Positions 36,759 through 45,948 of a stretch of 45,948 nucleotides of DNA are shown here, piece by piece. The translations under genes and the position numbers were made by a program. The notes beneath the pieces are model-generated. The model was not told the origin of the DNA, ran no database searches, and saw only the letters and a program-made list of their open reading frames with translations. Source of the stretch: Ochrovirga pacifica (GTDB lineage Bacteria; Bacteroidota; Bacteroidia; Flavobacteriales; Flavobacteriaceae). Location of the stretch: assembly GCF_000220525.1 (NCBI RefSeq), contig NZ_AFPK01000042.1, forward strand, positions 1 to 45,948, given 5' to 3'. Each line of letters opens with the position of its first letter. Position 1 is the stretch's first letter.

Positions 36759-38504
36759 ATGAAAACAATTAAATATTTAATTATTGCAGCTGTACTTGGT
36801 TTACAGGTAGGTTGTATCGATAAAAAATTTGAAGACGAATTTAAAATTTCAATTACTCCCGATGCAGTTGTTAGTAAAACAACCCTAGAGATTTCAAATG
36901 CGAATGGAGATGAAACACCTATATCAGGTGAAATTTCTTTTTACGGAGAAGGGTCAGAGTTTATTTATACTCCTGAAGGAAAGAAAGAATTTGTAGTGAA
37001 TGAAGGGGTTGTAACAGTTGGGGTAATAGCAAATGCTAATGCTTCTTTAGAAGATCCGATCACAGTTTTAGGAACTATTACAGCAGAGGGGTATGAATCT
37101 AAACATGTTGAATTAACTTTTGATGGTGAGGATGAGTTTAAATATATCAACACTACTATTTCTAAAATAGGAGAAGAACCTGAAGGTGTTGAAAGTAGTT
37201 CTAAATCTGTTGATTTGAATAACGGAACAATTACAGAAGAAGTAACGGTAGATGTAACCAGTAATGGTTCTGGAGAAAGAGTTGAGGTTACCCTTCCTGA
37301 AGGAACGATTGTAAAAGACGAAGAAGGAAATGTATTAGATGATAGTGATTTGGAATTTGAATTAGTTTCTTATGACTTGACTAAACCTAGCACACTTGAT
37401 GCTCTGTCTGAAGGTGGTTTTTTAAGAGAGGATGAAGATGAGGATGACTTAGTACAACGTATGCCTCTTGTAAATGCAATAGCTTCTGATTCACCCCAAT
37501 TGGATTCGTCCGGAGATCTAATCATGCCGCTGACAAATCCTTTAGGTTTTTATTTAAAATCAAGCAAAGTAACACATAGGTATAGATACACTAGAAGACA
37601 CTGCACTTGGAGTTGGTGGAGAAGAAGATGTCATTACCATACCTATTACAGATACAATACCTTTACTTACCCTGCAAGAATTATTAAGTACATTACCCCT
37701 GGTACATTAAATCCTGTATCAGGTAATCCGATGAAATTGGGAGATAGAGTTACGGTTTATAGAGAAGAAGGAGGCGTATATAGAACAAAAGGAGAAGTCT
37801 CAGTTGTTGATAGATACGGAAGTTTGGCTTTAGAATATTCAACATATAGTGATGGTCGTTATCTATTTGGTTTTTCACCCAAGCAGGTAGAAACATGTAC
37901 AGTTGATGTTAGCTCTCAAATTACATTGGTTAACAATGGAATTCCACAAGCATTCAAATTTGTAGTCGCAAAAAATAATAGAGTTTATGCAAATGCATAT
38001 ATGTATGTAGGTGGAGAAATGACTATTAATTTGAGTTACGCCCCAAATTTAGCAGCTACTTTACGTTATTTAAATAATCCTGGATATAGTTTGCAAGTTT
38101 ATACTGCTGTAGGAGGAGTTAAGGTGTATGATAAGCAATTAACTTTATGTGATATTATTGGAGGAAATATTGATTTAGACGGAACTTCTGAATGTGTATA
38201 TCAAGCTAATTATGACGTAAAAATTGATTGTCCATCAGTAAATTTGGTCTTAAACTATTTACCTGTTTTCTATAAAAAAGAATCTGATGTTTACTATAAG
38301 AGATTTGGTTATATAAATAAGGGATATATCAAAGGGGGGACTCCTTGTTTAGATGCGTCTGAGAAATATCAGTTTAGAGTATTGTATGATAATCAATGGA
38401 GGGTTTCACCAGTTCGTACAGGAGCACAAGTTAATGCACAAGCAAATGGGATTGGCTTTAATGAAACTAATATTTGTGACTTTGTAGAGGAGCAGTTGAA
38501 GTAA
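36759..38504 (+). CDS. Large uncharacterised lipoprotein with a basic/aromatic cassette
   Basis: 581 aa, lipobox LQVGC with the lipid cysteine at 19. Residues 25-215 look like Ig-like beta-sandwich repeats, acidic and threonine-rich. A dense acidic run (EDEDEDD, 224-230) is followed at 271-300 by a very basic, aromatic, Cys-bearing segment: C282, W284, W286-W287, R288-R290 and C291, with surrounding His, Tyr and Arg. After that, the C-terminal 270 residues are again beta-rich with several Cys (380, then more near 475-490). I know no family for it. It is coupled 25 bp behind a barrel protein gene, suggesting a surface complex. Confidence 0.72.
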   Translation: MKTIKYLIIAAVLGLQVGCIDKKFEDEFKISITPDAVVSKTTLEISNANGDETPISGEISFYGEGSEFIYTPEGKKEFVVNEGVVTVGVIANANASLEDPITVLGTITAEGYESKHVELTFDGEDEFKYINTTISKIGEEPEGVESSSKSVDLNNGTITEEVTVDVTSNGSGERVEVTLPEGTIVKDEEGNVLDDSDLEFELVSYDLTKPSTLDALSEGGFLREDEDEDDLVQRMPLVNAIASDSPQLDSSGDLIMPLTNPLGFYLKSSKVTHRYRYTRRHCTWSWWRRRCHYHTYYRYNTFTYPARIIKYITPGTLNPVSGNPMKLGDRVTVYREEGGVYRTKGEVSVVDRYGSLALEYSTYSDGRYLFGFSPKQVETCTVDVSSQITLVNNGIPQAFKFVVAKNNRVYANAYMYVGGEMTINLSYAPNLAATLRYLNNPGYSLQVYTAVGGVKVYDKQLTLCDIIGGNIDLDGTSECVYQANYDVKIDCPSVNLVLNYLPVFYKKESDVYYKRFGYINKGYIKGGTPCLDASEKYQFRVLYDNQWRVSPVRTGAQVNAQANGIGFNETNICDFVEEQLK

Positions 38505-38879
38505 AAGGAAGTTATATTTTAAAAATATATTGAATAAGTATTTTTTGGAATATAATAAATTGGTATCGAGAATATTTTTGAGAGAAAGTTATGAATTAAA
38601 TAATTATCTGTTTTAAACTACATATATATGAATTTAATACGATTATTTAGGTTCTATAAAATGTTTTTAAAAGTTTGTTTTCAATCAGTTTAAAAGAAAG
38701 AAGAAATGATTTTATTACTTGAGAGTCCTTTTTTATTTTGTAAAATATATCAAAACACATTTATGATTTAGGGTTTTAGAAAAGGTCTGTAAAACAATAA
38801 CTCAGATTTATATTCCATTCAGAAATCCAACAAAAAAACGAGGCATTTGCCTCGTTTTTTTTGTTGTTAGAAATGTAGT
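38505..38879. other. Intergenic region between the lipoprotein gene and yidC
   Basis: 375 bp, very A/T-rich, no supportable gene. It holds the bidirectional terminator at 38829-38866 near its right end. I see no promoter pair and no other structure. Confidence 0.6.
38829..38866. terminator. Bidirectional intrinsic terminator
   Basis: Hairpin with core ACGAGGC / GCCTCGT, 4-nt loop, flanked by A7 and T8. It lies 13 bp from the yidC stop on the minus strand and also beyond the lipoprotein gene on the plus strand. Confidence 0.9.
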
Positions 38880-40763
38880 TTACTTTTTACGCTTTTTCTG
38901 AGCCTCTTGTTGTGCTTGGGCTTGTTTCATCGCTTCGTCCAAACGTTGTCTAAACTTACTTTCTTTTTTAGGCTTCTTTCTGTTTTCGTGAATTTTCGCT
39001 AAAATCTTTTCTTCATCAATTACATAGTTTTTAATAACATACATAATAGTTAAAGTCAATAAGTTAGAAATAAAGTAGTACAAACTTAAACCAGATGCGT
39101 AATTGTTAAAGAAAATCAGCATCATAATTGGAGAAAAATACATCATCATTTTCATCATCTTTTGCATATCAGGCATCCCTTCTTGTGCCGGCTGTTGCAT
39201 GCTCATTTGCTGACTCTGGTTCATTCTCATATAAAAGAAGATCGCAACTGAAGCTAATACGGGAAACAAACTAAAGTGGTTTCCATAAAAGTTAGAAATA
39301 ATAGGAATATTGGTAGACCATTCAAACACACTGTCATAAGAAGCTAAATCGTCTGCCCATAAAAAAGACTCTTGTCTTAAGTCTATCTCAGAAGGGAAAA
39401 AACGGAACAAAGCAAAGAAGACTGGCATTTGTAATAATGCAGGAATACATCCAGCCATCATGTTTACTCCAGATTTACGCTGCAAAGCCATCACTTCAGA
39501 TTGACGTTTCATTTGATTTTCTTTACCTGGAAATTTTGCGTTAATAGCATCAATTTCTGGTTTTAAAACCTTCATTTTAGCACTAGAAACGTATGATTTG
39601 TATACCAAAGGAGACATTAACAACCTAACAACTAATGTCATTAAAATAATTACCAAACCGTAGTTGCTAATAAAGCTGCTTAGCATGTGAAAAATTGGAA
39701 TAAAAACAACTTTATTAATCCATCCAAAAATCCCCCATCCTAAATTCATTACATTTTCAATTCCTTTGTCGTAAGATTTTAATTGGTCATATACATTAGG
39801 TCCTACATATAAATTTAAGTTATAATTTAAATTTCCATTACTAAGTTTTAAAGGAACAGTAGTCGAAAATTCTTTGGTAGCTAAAGTGTCTTTCATCACA
39901 TCGTTTACTAACGACTTAGATGCTAATTCTGCTTTTTCAAAAGGGGTTTCGGTAAGCAAAATGGTCGAAAAGAAATGTTGTTTAAAAGCAATCCAGTTTA
40001 CATCTTCTTCTAATTCATCATCTTTAGATCCTGTTGATAAATCATCAAATTTTCCATCTTCTTTTTCGTAATGCAAAGCCGTCATTTGATTCTCGTATTT
40101 TACGCTTTTTTCTTGACTTCTGGCTACAAAATCCCATTCAAGATTTATTTTATGATTGCTGTTGATTACATTTTCTAATCCTATAGAGCGTACAGAGAAA
40201 TCAACCATATAATCATTAGGCTTTAACTGATAATTGTACTCTAAAAATTGATTTTCAGAAACTTTTAGTTTAAAAGATGCAATTTGATTGTTACCGTTTT
40301 TAGAAACCTTTGGCTGAAACACCAACTCTTTAGTATTGATGATTTTGTTTTCAAATGTTCCAAATTCAATATTAAAATTGGCATTGTTGTCTTTAATCAA
40401 AAACAAAGGTTTGTTGGTGTGAGTGGTGTAGTTTTTTAGCTGAGCTTCTACAATTTGTCCTCCTTTATTAGCAATAACTAGTCTTAATACATTGTTTTCT
40501 AAAGTGGTTGTTCCAGCTTTATTTGTATTTAGGGTAGCATAAGCAAATTCCCCATATTTTTTTTGAGCCTCTAGATTGGCAACAGAATCGGTTACGATGC
40601 TTGGGGTTGATTCGTTTTCAGAAACAGAAGTTTCTACAGTGGTTTCTTGTTTTTCGGGAGTGGTAACTTTGTCTTTTTGGGTCATTGAGTACCAAAACAA
40701 AACTGCTCCCATTAATGCAAAACCAATAATTTGACTGGCTCCTAACTTGTTTTTTTCTTCCAT
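38880..40763 (-). CDS. yidC: Membrane protein insertase YidC
   Basis: Inserts and folds inner-membrane proteins, alone or with SecYEG. It is 627 aa, the long Gram-negative type: N-terminal membrane helix (about 11-26), large periplasmic beta-domain (about 60-340), then the conserved five-helix core with VVRLLMSPLVYKSY (its Arg is the hydrophilic-groove residue), MMAGCIPALLQMPVFFALF and the final hydrophobic pair. The C-terminus is strongly basic (EAQKKRKK), for ribosome contact. It is downstream of pyrG, separated by a terminator-like hairpin. Confidence 0.97.
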   Translation of the reverse strand: MEEKNKLGASQIIGFALMGAVLFWYSMTQKDKVTTPEKQETTVETSVSENESTPSIVTDSVANLEAQKKYGEFAYATLNTNKAGTTTLENNVLRLVIANKGGQIVEAQLKNYTTHTNKPLFLIKDNNANFNIEFGTFENKIINTKELVFQPKVSKNGNNQIASFKLKVSENQFLEYNYQLKPNDYMVDFSVRSIGLENVINSNHKINLEWDFVARSQEKSVKYENQMTALHYEKEDGKFDDLSTGSKDDELEEDVNWIAFKQHFFSTILLTETPFEKAELASKSLVNDVMKDTLATKEFSTTVPLKLSNGNLNYNLNLYVGPNVYDQLKSYDKGIENVMNLGWGIFGWINKVVFIPIFHMLSSFISNYGLVIILMTLVVRLLMSPLVYKSYVSSAKMKVLKPEIDAINAKFPGKENQMKRQSEVMALQRKSGVNMMAGCIPALLQMPVFFALFRFFPSEIDLRQESFLWADDLASYDSVFEWSTNIPIISNFYGNHFSLFPVLASVAIFFYMRMNQSQQMSMQQPAQEGMPDMQKMMKMMMYFSPIMMLIFFNNYASGLSLYYFISNLLTLTIMYVIKNYVIDEEKILAKIHENRKKPKKESKFRQRLDEAMKQAQAQQEAQKKRKK

Positions 40764-40777
40764 TGTTTAAAAAATAG

Positions 40778-40805
40778 AAGTCTGTCATGAAGAAATGACA
40801 GACTT
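40778..40805 (-). terminator. Terminator between pyrG and yidC
   Basis: Eleven-bp arms AAGTCTGTCAT / ATGACAGACTT with a 6-nt loop, followed on the minus strand by a T-rich run. It lies 22 bp after the pyrG stop; partial read-through into yidC would allow coupled but unequal expression. Confidence 0.8.
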
Positions 40806-40827
40806 AGATGATATAATTATTTTACGT

Positions 40828-42501
<1,674 letters not shown>

Positions 42502-42620
42502 TTACATTTTTAGCACTTGCTTAACTTGCTGATAATCTAGTTTTATAAGTGGTTTGTCTTGTTTTAATAGCAAGTGATGAAAATGGAAAAAAGATAAAAT
42601 CAACATTAAATAAAAAAAGA

Positions 42621-42651
42621 TTTGTAGTTAATAAATAATCATTTATATTTG
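42621..42651 (+). promoter_or_regulatory. Bacteroidota-type promoter of rpmH
   Basis: TTTG (42621-42624), a 19-nt spacer and TATATTTG (42644-42651), the exact consensus pair. Transcription would start about 42658, leaving a leader of about 69 nt. Confidence 0.8.
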
Positions 42652-42663
42652 CACACGCTTTAG

Positions 42664-42687
42664 AAAAACCCTCGAGACTAGGTTTTT
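42664..42687 (+). promoter_or_regulatory. Hairpin in the rpmH leader
   Basis: Arms AAAAACC / GGTTTTT with a 10-nt loop, followed by a T. It lies at the very 5' end of the leader, about 40 nt before the ATG. The stem is mostly A-T, so its stability is modest; a terminator or attenuator role is possible. Confidence 0.4.
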
Positions 42688-42726
42688 TAACATAATTAAA
42701 AACAAACGACGTTAAGATATAATACA

Positions 42727-42885
42727 ATGAAAAGAACGTATCAACCATCAAATAGAAAAAGAAGAAACAAGCACGGTTTCAGAGAAAGAATGGCTTCTGC
42801 TAATGGACGTAAAGTATTAGCTAAGAGAAGAGCAAAAGGTAGAAAGAGTTTAACAGTATCTTCGTCACCAAGACATAAGAAATAA
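42727..42885 (+). CDS. rpmH: 50S ribosomal protein L34
   Basis: 52-aa, very basic protein of the large ribosomal subunit, recognised from its start [18 protein letters not shown] and the later [20 protein letters not shown]. The end has a short extension ([12 protein letters not shown]) typical of Bacteroidota L34. Unlike the arrangement in many bacteria it is not followed by rnpA and yidC; instead it is divergent from pyrG and leads toward carB, with its own consensus promoter and terminator. Confidence 0.98.
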   Translation: MKRTYQPSNRKRRNKHGFRERMASANGRKVLAKRRAKGRKSLTVSSSPRHKK

Positions 42886-42908
42886 TGTTCTTTTCATTAT
42901 CATATATA

Positions 42909-42942
42909 GGGTGTTACTTTTTTTAAGTAACACCTTTTTTTT
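42909..42942 (+). terminator. Intrinsic terminator of rpmH
   Basis: Ten-bp arms GGTGTTACTT / AAGTAACACC, 5-nt T loop and a T8 run; 24 nt after the stop codon. Confidence 0.9.
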
Positions 42943-42988
42943 GAAATTTTTAGTTAAATATCATTTCAATCTAACTTAAACAGATTGT

Positions 42989-42996
42989 TATATTTG
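42989..42996 (+). promoter_or_regulatory. -7 element of carB
   Basis: TATATTTG, 16 nt before the ATG, implying a leader of only about 10 nt. No clear -33. Confidence 0.55.
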
Positions 42997-43012
42997 TATC
43001 AAATTTATTCCT

Positions 43013-45868
43013 ATGCCTAAAAATCCAAACATCAAATCGGTTTTAATTATTGGTTCTGGTCCTATTGTAATTGGTCAAGCTTGTGAGTTTGATTACTCAG
43101 GTTCCCAATCCATTAGATCTTTAAAAGAAGAGGGGATAGAGGTTGTTCTAATCAACTCTAATCCAGCAACCATCATGACAGATCCTTCTTTAGCTGATCA
43201 TGTGTATTTAAAACCACTTACCACCAAATCTATTAGAGAAATATTAGAAGAACATCCAAACATCGATGCTGTTTTGCCAACTATGGGAGGTCAAACCGCA
43301 TTAAATTTGTGTATAGAAGCTGATGAAAAAGGAATCTGGGAAGATCATCATGTAGAAATGATTGGGGTAGATATTGATGCCATCAATATTACCGAAGATA
43401 GGGAGCAGTTTCGTGAATTGATGGGAAAGATTGGGGTTGGAATGGCTCCTCAGGCAACAGCAAGTTCTTTCTTATCAGGAAAAAAGATAGCACAAGAATT
43501 TGGTTTTCCATTGTGTATCCGTTCTTCCTTTACTTTAGGGGGTGCAGGAGCAGCAATTGTATATGAAGAAGAAGACTTTGACGAGTTGTTACGTAGAGGG
43601 TTAGAGATTTCTCCAATACACGAAGTAATGATTGACAAAGCAATGATGGGGTGGAAGGAATATGAATTAGAGCTGTTGCGTGATAAGAATGACAATGTAG
43701 TAATTGTGTGTTCTATCGAAAATATGGATCCTATGGGAATCCATACAGGAGACTCTATTACAGTAGCTCCGGCTATGACCTTAAGTGATTCTACTTTTCA
43801 AAAAATGCGTGATATGGCCATCCATATGATGCGTTCTATTGGAGATTTTGCTGGTGGTTGTAACGTACAGTTTGCTGTTTCGCCAGACGATAAAGAAGAA
43901 ATTATTGCCATAGAAATCAATCCGCGTGTATCTCGTTCCTCAGCCTTGGCTTCTAAAGCAACAGGATATCCAATTGCGAAAATTGCATCTAAGTTAGCTT
44001 TAGGGTATACTTTGGATGAATTGAACAATCAGATTACAGGAAACACATCTGCATTGTTCGAGCCTACTTTAGACTACGTTATTGTTAAAATTCCTCGTTG
44101 GAATTTTGATAAATTCGAAGGAGCAGATAGAACTCTTGGACTGCAAATGAAAGCGGTTGGTGAAGTAATGGGAATTGGACGTTCTTTTCAAGAAGCATTA
44201 CACAAAGCAACACAATCTTTAGAAATTAAAAGAAACGGTTTAGGAGCCGATGGTAAAGAAGAAACACACTACGACACCATAATTTCTAAATTAACCAATG
44301 CATCTTGGGATAGAGTGTTTACAATTTACGATGCCATAAAAGCAGGAATTTCTTTGCGTAAAATTTATGATATCACTAAAATAGATATGTGGTACCTTAA
44401 ACAATACGAAGAGTTATATACTTTAGAAAAAGAAATTTCTACCTACTCTTTAGATACTATTAGCAAAGACTTGTTATTGGAAGCTAAGCAAAAAGGATAT
44501 GGAGACAGACAAATTGCTCATATGCTTAAGTGTTTGGAGTCTCAAGTGTACAAAAAACGTGAAGAGTTTGGAATTAAGAGAGTTTATAAGTTAGTAGATA
44601 CGTGTGCTGCAGAATTTGAAGCAAACACACCGTATTACTATTCTACTTTTGAAAACACTATGTCTGTGAATGGAGCAGAAGCTTACGCTCACAACGAGTC
44701 TAAAGTAACCGATAAGAAAAAAGTGGTTGTATTAGGTTCTGGGCCCAACCGTATCGGTCAAGGAATAGAGTTTGATTATTGTTGTGTACATGGAGTTTTG
44801 GCAGCAAAAGAAGCAGGTTACGAAACCATTATGATTAACTGTAACCCAGAAACGGTTTCTACAGATTTTGACACAGCAGACAAATTGTATTTTGAGCCAG
44901 TTTTCTGGGAACATATTTACGATATCATTCAACACGAAAAACCAGAAGGTGTTATTGTACAGTTAGGAGGACAAACAGCTTTAAAGTTGGCTGAAAAATT
45001 AGAAGCTTACGGTGTAAAAATCATGGGAACTAGTTTCAAAGCTTTAGATTTAGCCGAAGATAGAGGACGTTTTTCTGAGATGTTAACAAAGTTAGATATT
45101 CCTTTCCCTAAATTTGGAACAGCAACCAATGCAGACGAAGCTTTAGAAATTGCAGACAATTTAGATTTTCCAATTTTAGTACGTCCATCTTATGTATTAG
45201 GAGGTCAAGGAATGAAAATTGTAATCAACAAAGAAGAATTAGAAGCTCATGTGGTTGATTTGTTACGTTCTATACCAGGTAACAAACTGTTGTTAGATCA
45301 TTATTTAGACGGAGCTATTGAAGCTGAAGCAGATGCTATTTGTGATGCTGACGGAAATGTATACATTATTGGAATTATGGAGCATATAGAGCCTTGTGGA
45401 GTGCACTCTGGAGATTCTAATGCAACATTACCACCATTTAACTTAGGAGATTTTGTAATGCAGCAAATTAAAAATCACACTAAGAAAATTGCAAGAGCCC
45501 TAGATACTGTTGGGTTGATTAACATTCAGTTTGCAGTTAAAGACGATACAGTATATATTATTGAAGCAAACCCTAGAGCTTCTCGTACGGTACCATTTAT
45601 TGCTAAAGCCTACGGAGAGCCTTACGTAAACTATGCAACCAAAGTTATGTTAGGTGTAAATAAAGTAACTGATTTTACATTTAACCCTCAATTAGATGGT
45701 TATGCAATCAAGCAACCAGTATTTTCTTTCAATAAATTCCCTAACGTAGATAAAACTTTAGGACCTGAAATGAAATCTACTGGAGAAGCAATTTTATTTA
45801 TAGATAGCTTAAAAGATGATGAGTTTTACGAATTGTATTCAAGAAGAAAAATGTACCTAAACAAATAG
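43013..45868 (+). CDS. carB: Carbamoyl-phosphate synthase large subunit (short form)
   Basis: Makes carbamoyl phosphate for arginine and pyrimidine synthesis from bicarbonate, ammonia (delivered by CarA) and two ATP. It is 951 aa. Two homologous ATP-grasp halves are present: the first begins VLIIGSGPIVIGQACEFDYSG (about 10-30), the second VVVLGSGPNRIGQGIEFDY (about 567-585), with an oligomerisation segment between. E. coli CarB is about 1073 aa and ends in a C-terminal MGS-like regulatory domain; this protein stops right after the second ATP-grasp half, so that domain is missing while all catalytic parts are present. This is not a truncation by mutation: the frame ends cleanly and a terminator follows. 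carA is not in the window. Confidence 0.96.
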   Translation: MPKNPNIKSVLIIGSGPIVIGQACEFDYSGSQSIRSLKEEGIEVVLINSNPATIMTDPSLADHVYLKPLTTKSIREILEEHPNIDAVLPTMGGQTALNLCIEADEKGIWEDHHVEMIGVDIDAINITEDREQFRELMGKIGVGMAPQATASSFLSGKKIAQEFGFPLCIRSSFTLGGAGAAIVYEEEDFDELLRRGLEISPIHEVMIDKAMMGWKEYELELLRDKNDNVVIVCSIENMDPMGIHTGDSITVAPAMTLSDSTFQKMRDMAIHMMRSIGDFAGGCNVQFAVSPDDKEEIIAIEINPRVSRSSALASKATGYPIAKIASKLALGYTLDELNNQITGNTSALFEPTLDYVIVKIPRWNFDKFEGADRTLGLQMKAVGEVMGIGRSFQEALHKATQSLEIKRNGLGADGKEETHYDTIISKLTNASWDRVFTIYDAIKAGISLRKIYDITKIDMWYLKQYEELYTLEKEISTYSLDTISKDLLLEAKQKGYGDRQIAHMLKCLESQVYKKREEFGIKRVYKLVDTCAAEFEANTPYYYSTFENTMSVNGAEAYAHNESKVTDKKKVVVLGSGPNRIGQGIEFDYCCVHGVLAAKEAGYETIMINCNPETVSTDFDTADKLYFEPVFWEHIYDIIQHEKPEGVIVQLGGQTALKLAEKLEAYGVKIMGTSFKALDLAEDRGRFSEMLTKLDIPFPKFGTATNADEALEIADNLDFPILVRPSYVLGGQGMKIVINKEELEAHVVDLLRSIPGNKLLLDHYLDGAIEAEADAICDADGNVYIIGIMEHIEPCGVHSGDSNATLPPFNLGDFVMQQIKNHTKKIARALDTVGLINIQFAVKDDTVYIIEANPRASRTVPFIAKAYGEPYVNYATKVMLGVNKVTDFTFNPQLDGYAIKQPVFSFNKFPNVDKTLGPEMKSTGEAILFIDSLKDDEFYELYSRRKMYLNK

Positions 45869-45892
45869 TTTTAGAGAAATACTTAAAAATAG

Positions 45893-45926
45893 AAAATCCG
45901 ATAAACATATGTTTGTCGGATTTTTT
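45893..45926 (+). terminator. Intrinsic terminator of carB
   Basis: Hairpin with arms AAAATCCGA(T/C)AAAC / GTTTGTCGGATTTT (one G-T pair), a 4-nt loop and a T tail, 24 nt after the carB stop codon. Confidence 0.88.
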
Positions 45927-45948
45927 GCTGTTTTTGATTAAGTTTCAC

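Noticed and set aside
36759..38504. The OMP/lipoprotein pair as a SusC/SusD polysaccharide utilisation locus
   Set aside because: The barrel is far too small for SusC, there is no TonB box or plug domain, and the lipoprotein lacks SusD helical repeats.
42521..42751. Minus-strand frame across the pyrG-rpmH region
   Set aside because: It covers the rpmH promoter, leader and start in antisense and has no homology-like features; the real gene is L34 on the plus strand.
43013..45868. carB as a truncated pseudogene
   Set aside because: Both ATP-grasp halves are complete, the stop is clean and followed by a terminator; short CarB is plausible for this group.

Overview
This window looks like a chromosomal segment from a marine-type Flavobacteriaceae (Bacteroidota) bacterium. 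The evidence is a low G+C composition, promoters of the Bacteroidota type (TTTG, about 19 nt, TAnnTTTG), family-typical proteins (CarB of about 950 aa, EpsC-type serine acetyltransferase, 7TMR-DISM kinase, DUF6503 lipoprotein), and rpmH lying beside pyrG/yidC and carB. I see no tRNA, rRNA, CRISPR array, insertion sequence or phage gene. The genus cannot be fixed from the sequence alone.

Layout. 1-2.2 kb: two-gene minus-strand unit for sugar-nucleotide chemistry (DegT/DnrJ aminotransferase, then galE). 2.3-4.6 kb: a lone membrane-anchored penicillin-acylase family hydrolase. 4.7-9.0 kb: a tight minus-strand operon for serine/cysteine synthesis (2-hydroxyacid dehydrogenase, serine acetyltransferase, PAP2 phosphatase, cysteine synthase, DUF6503 lipoprotein). 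9.1-11 kb: panB, ferritin and a small unknown gene. 11.1-12.6 kb: an ECF sigma factor, a small Cys-rich zinc anti-sigma protein and an O-methyltransferase. 12.8-15 kb: recJ facing a DUF1697 gene. 15.1-18.8 kb: a very large metallophosphoesterase/outer-membrane-barrel fusion lipoprotein, split by a one-base frameshift in a homopolymer. 18.8-22.4 kb: an HD-phosphohydrolase/PycTM membrane protein, tail to tail with a large GAF-like signalling protein. 22.5-27.6 kb: der, two Crp/Fnr regulators and proBA. 28-30.8 kb: an orphan 7TM sensor kinase and a membrane metallophosphoesterase. 30.9-35.9 kb: a tandem NTF2-like lipoprotein, two AraC regulators, and a divergent zinc-type alcohol dehydrogenase followed by a short-chain dehydrogenase. 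36.1-38.5 kb: an outer-membrane protein plus a 581-aa lipoprotein that carries an odd basic/aromatic cassette. 38.9-45.9 kb: housekeeping block yidC, pyrG, rpmH, carB.

Most of the window is core metabolism and information processing. The parts that deserve attention are the frameshifted phosphoesterase-barrel gene and its divergent neighbour HD-PycTM (a Pycsar-effector-like membrane module without a cyclase beside it), the OMP/lipoprotein pair, the redox-looking sigma module, and several inverted repeats that look like operators or leader hairpins.
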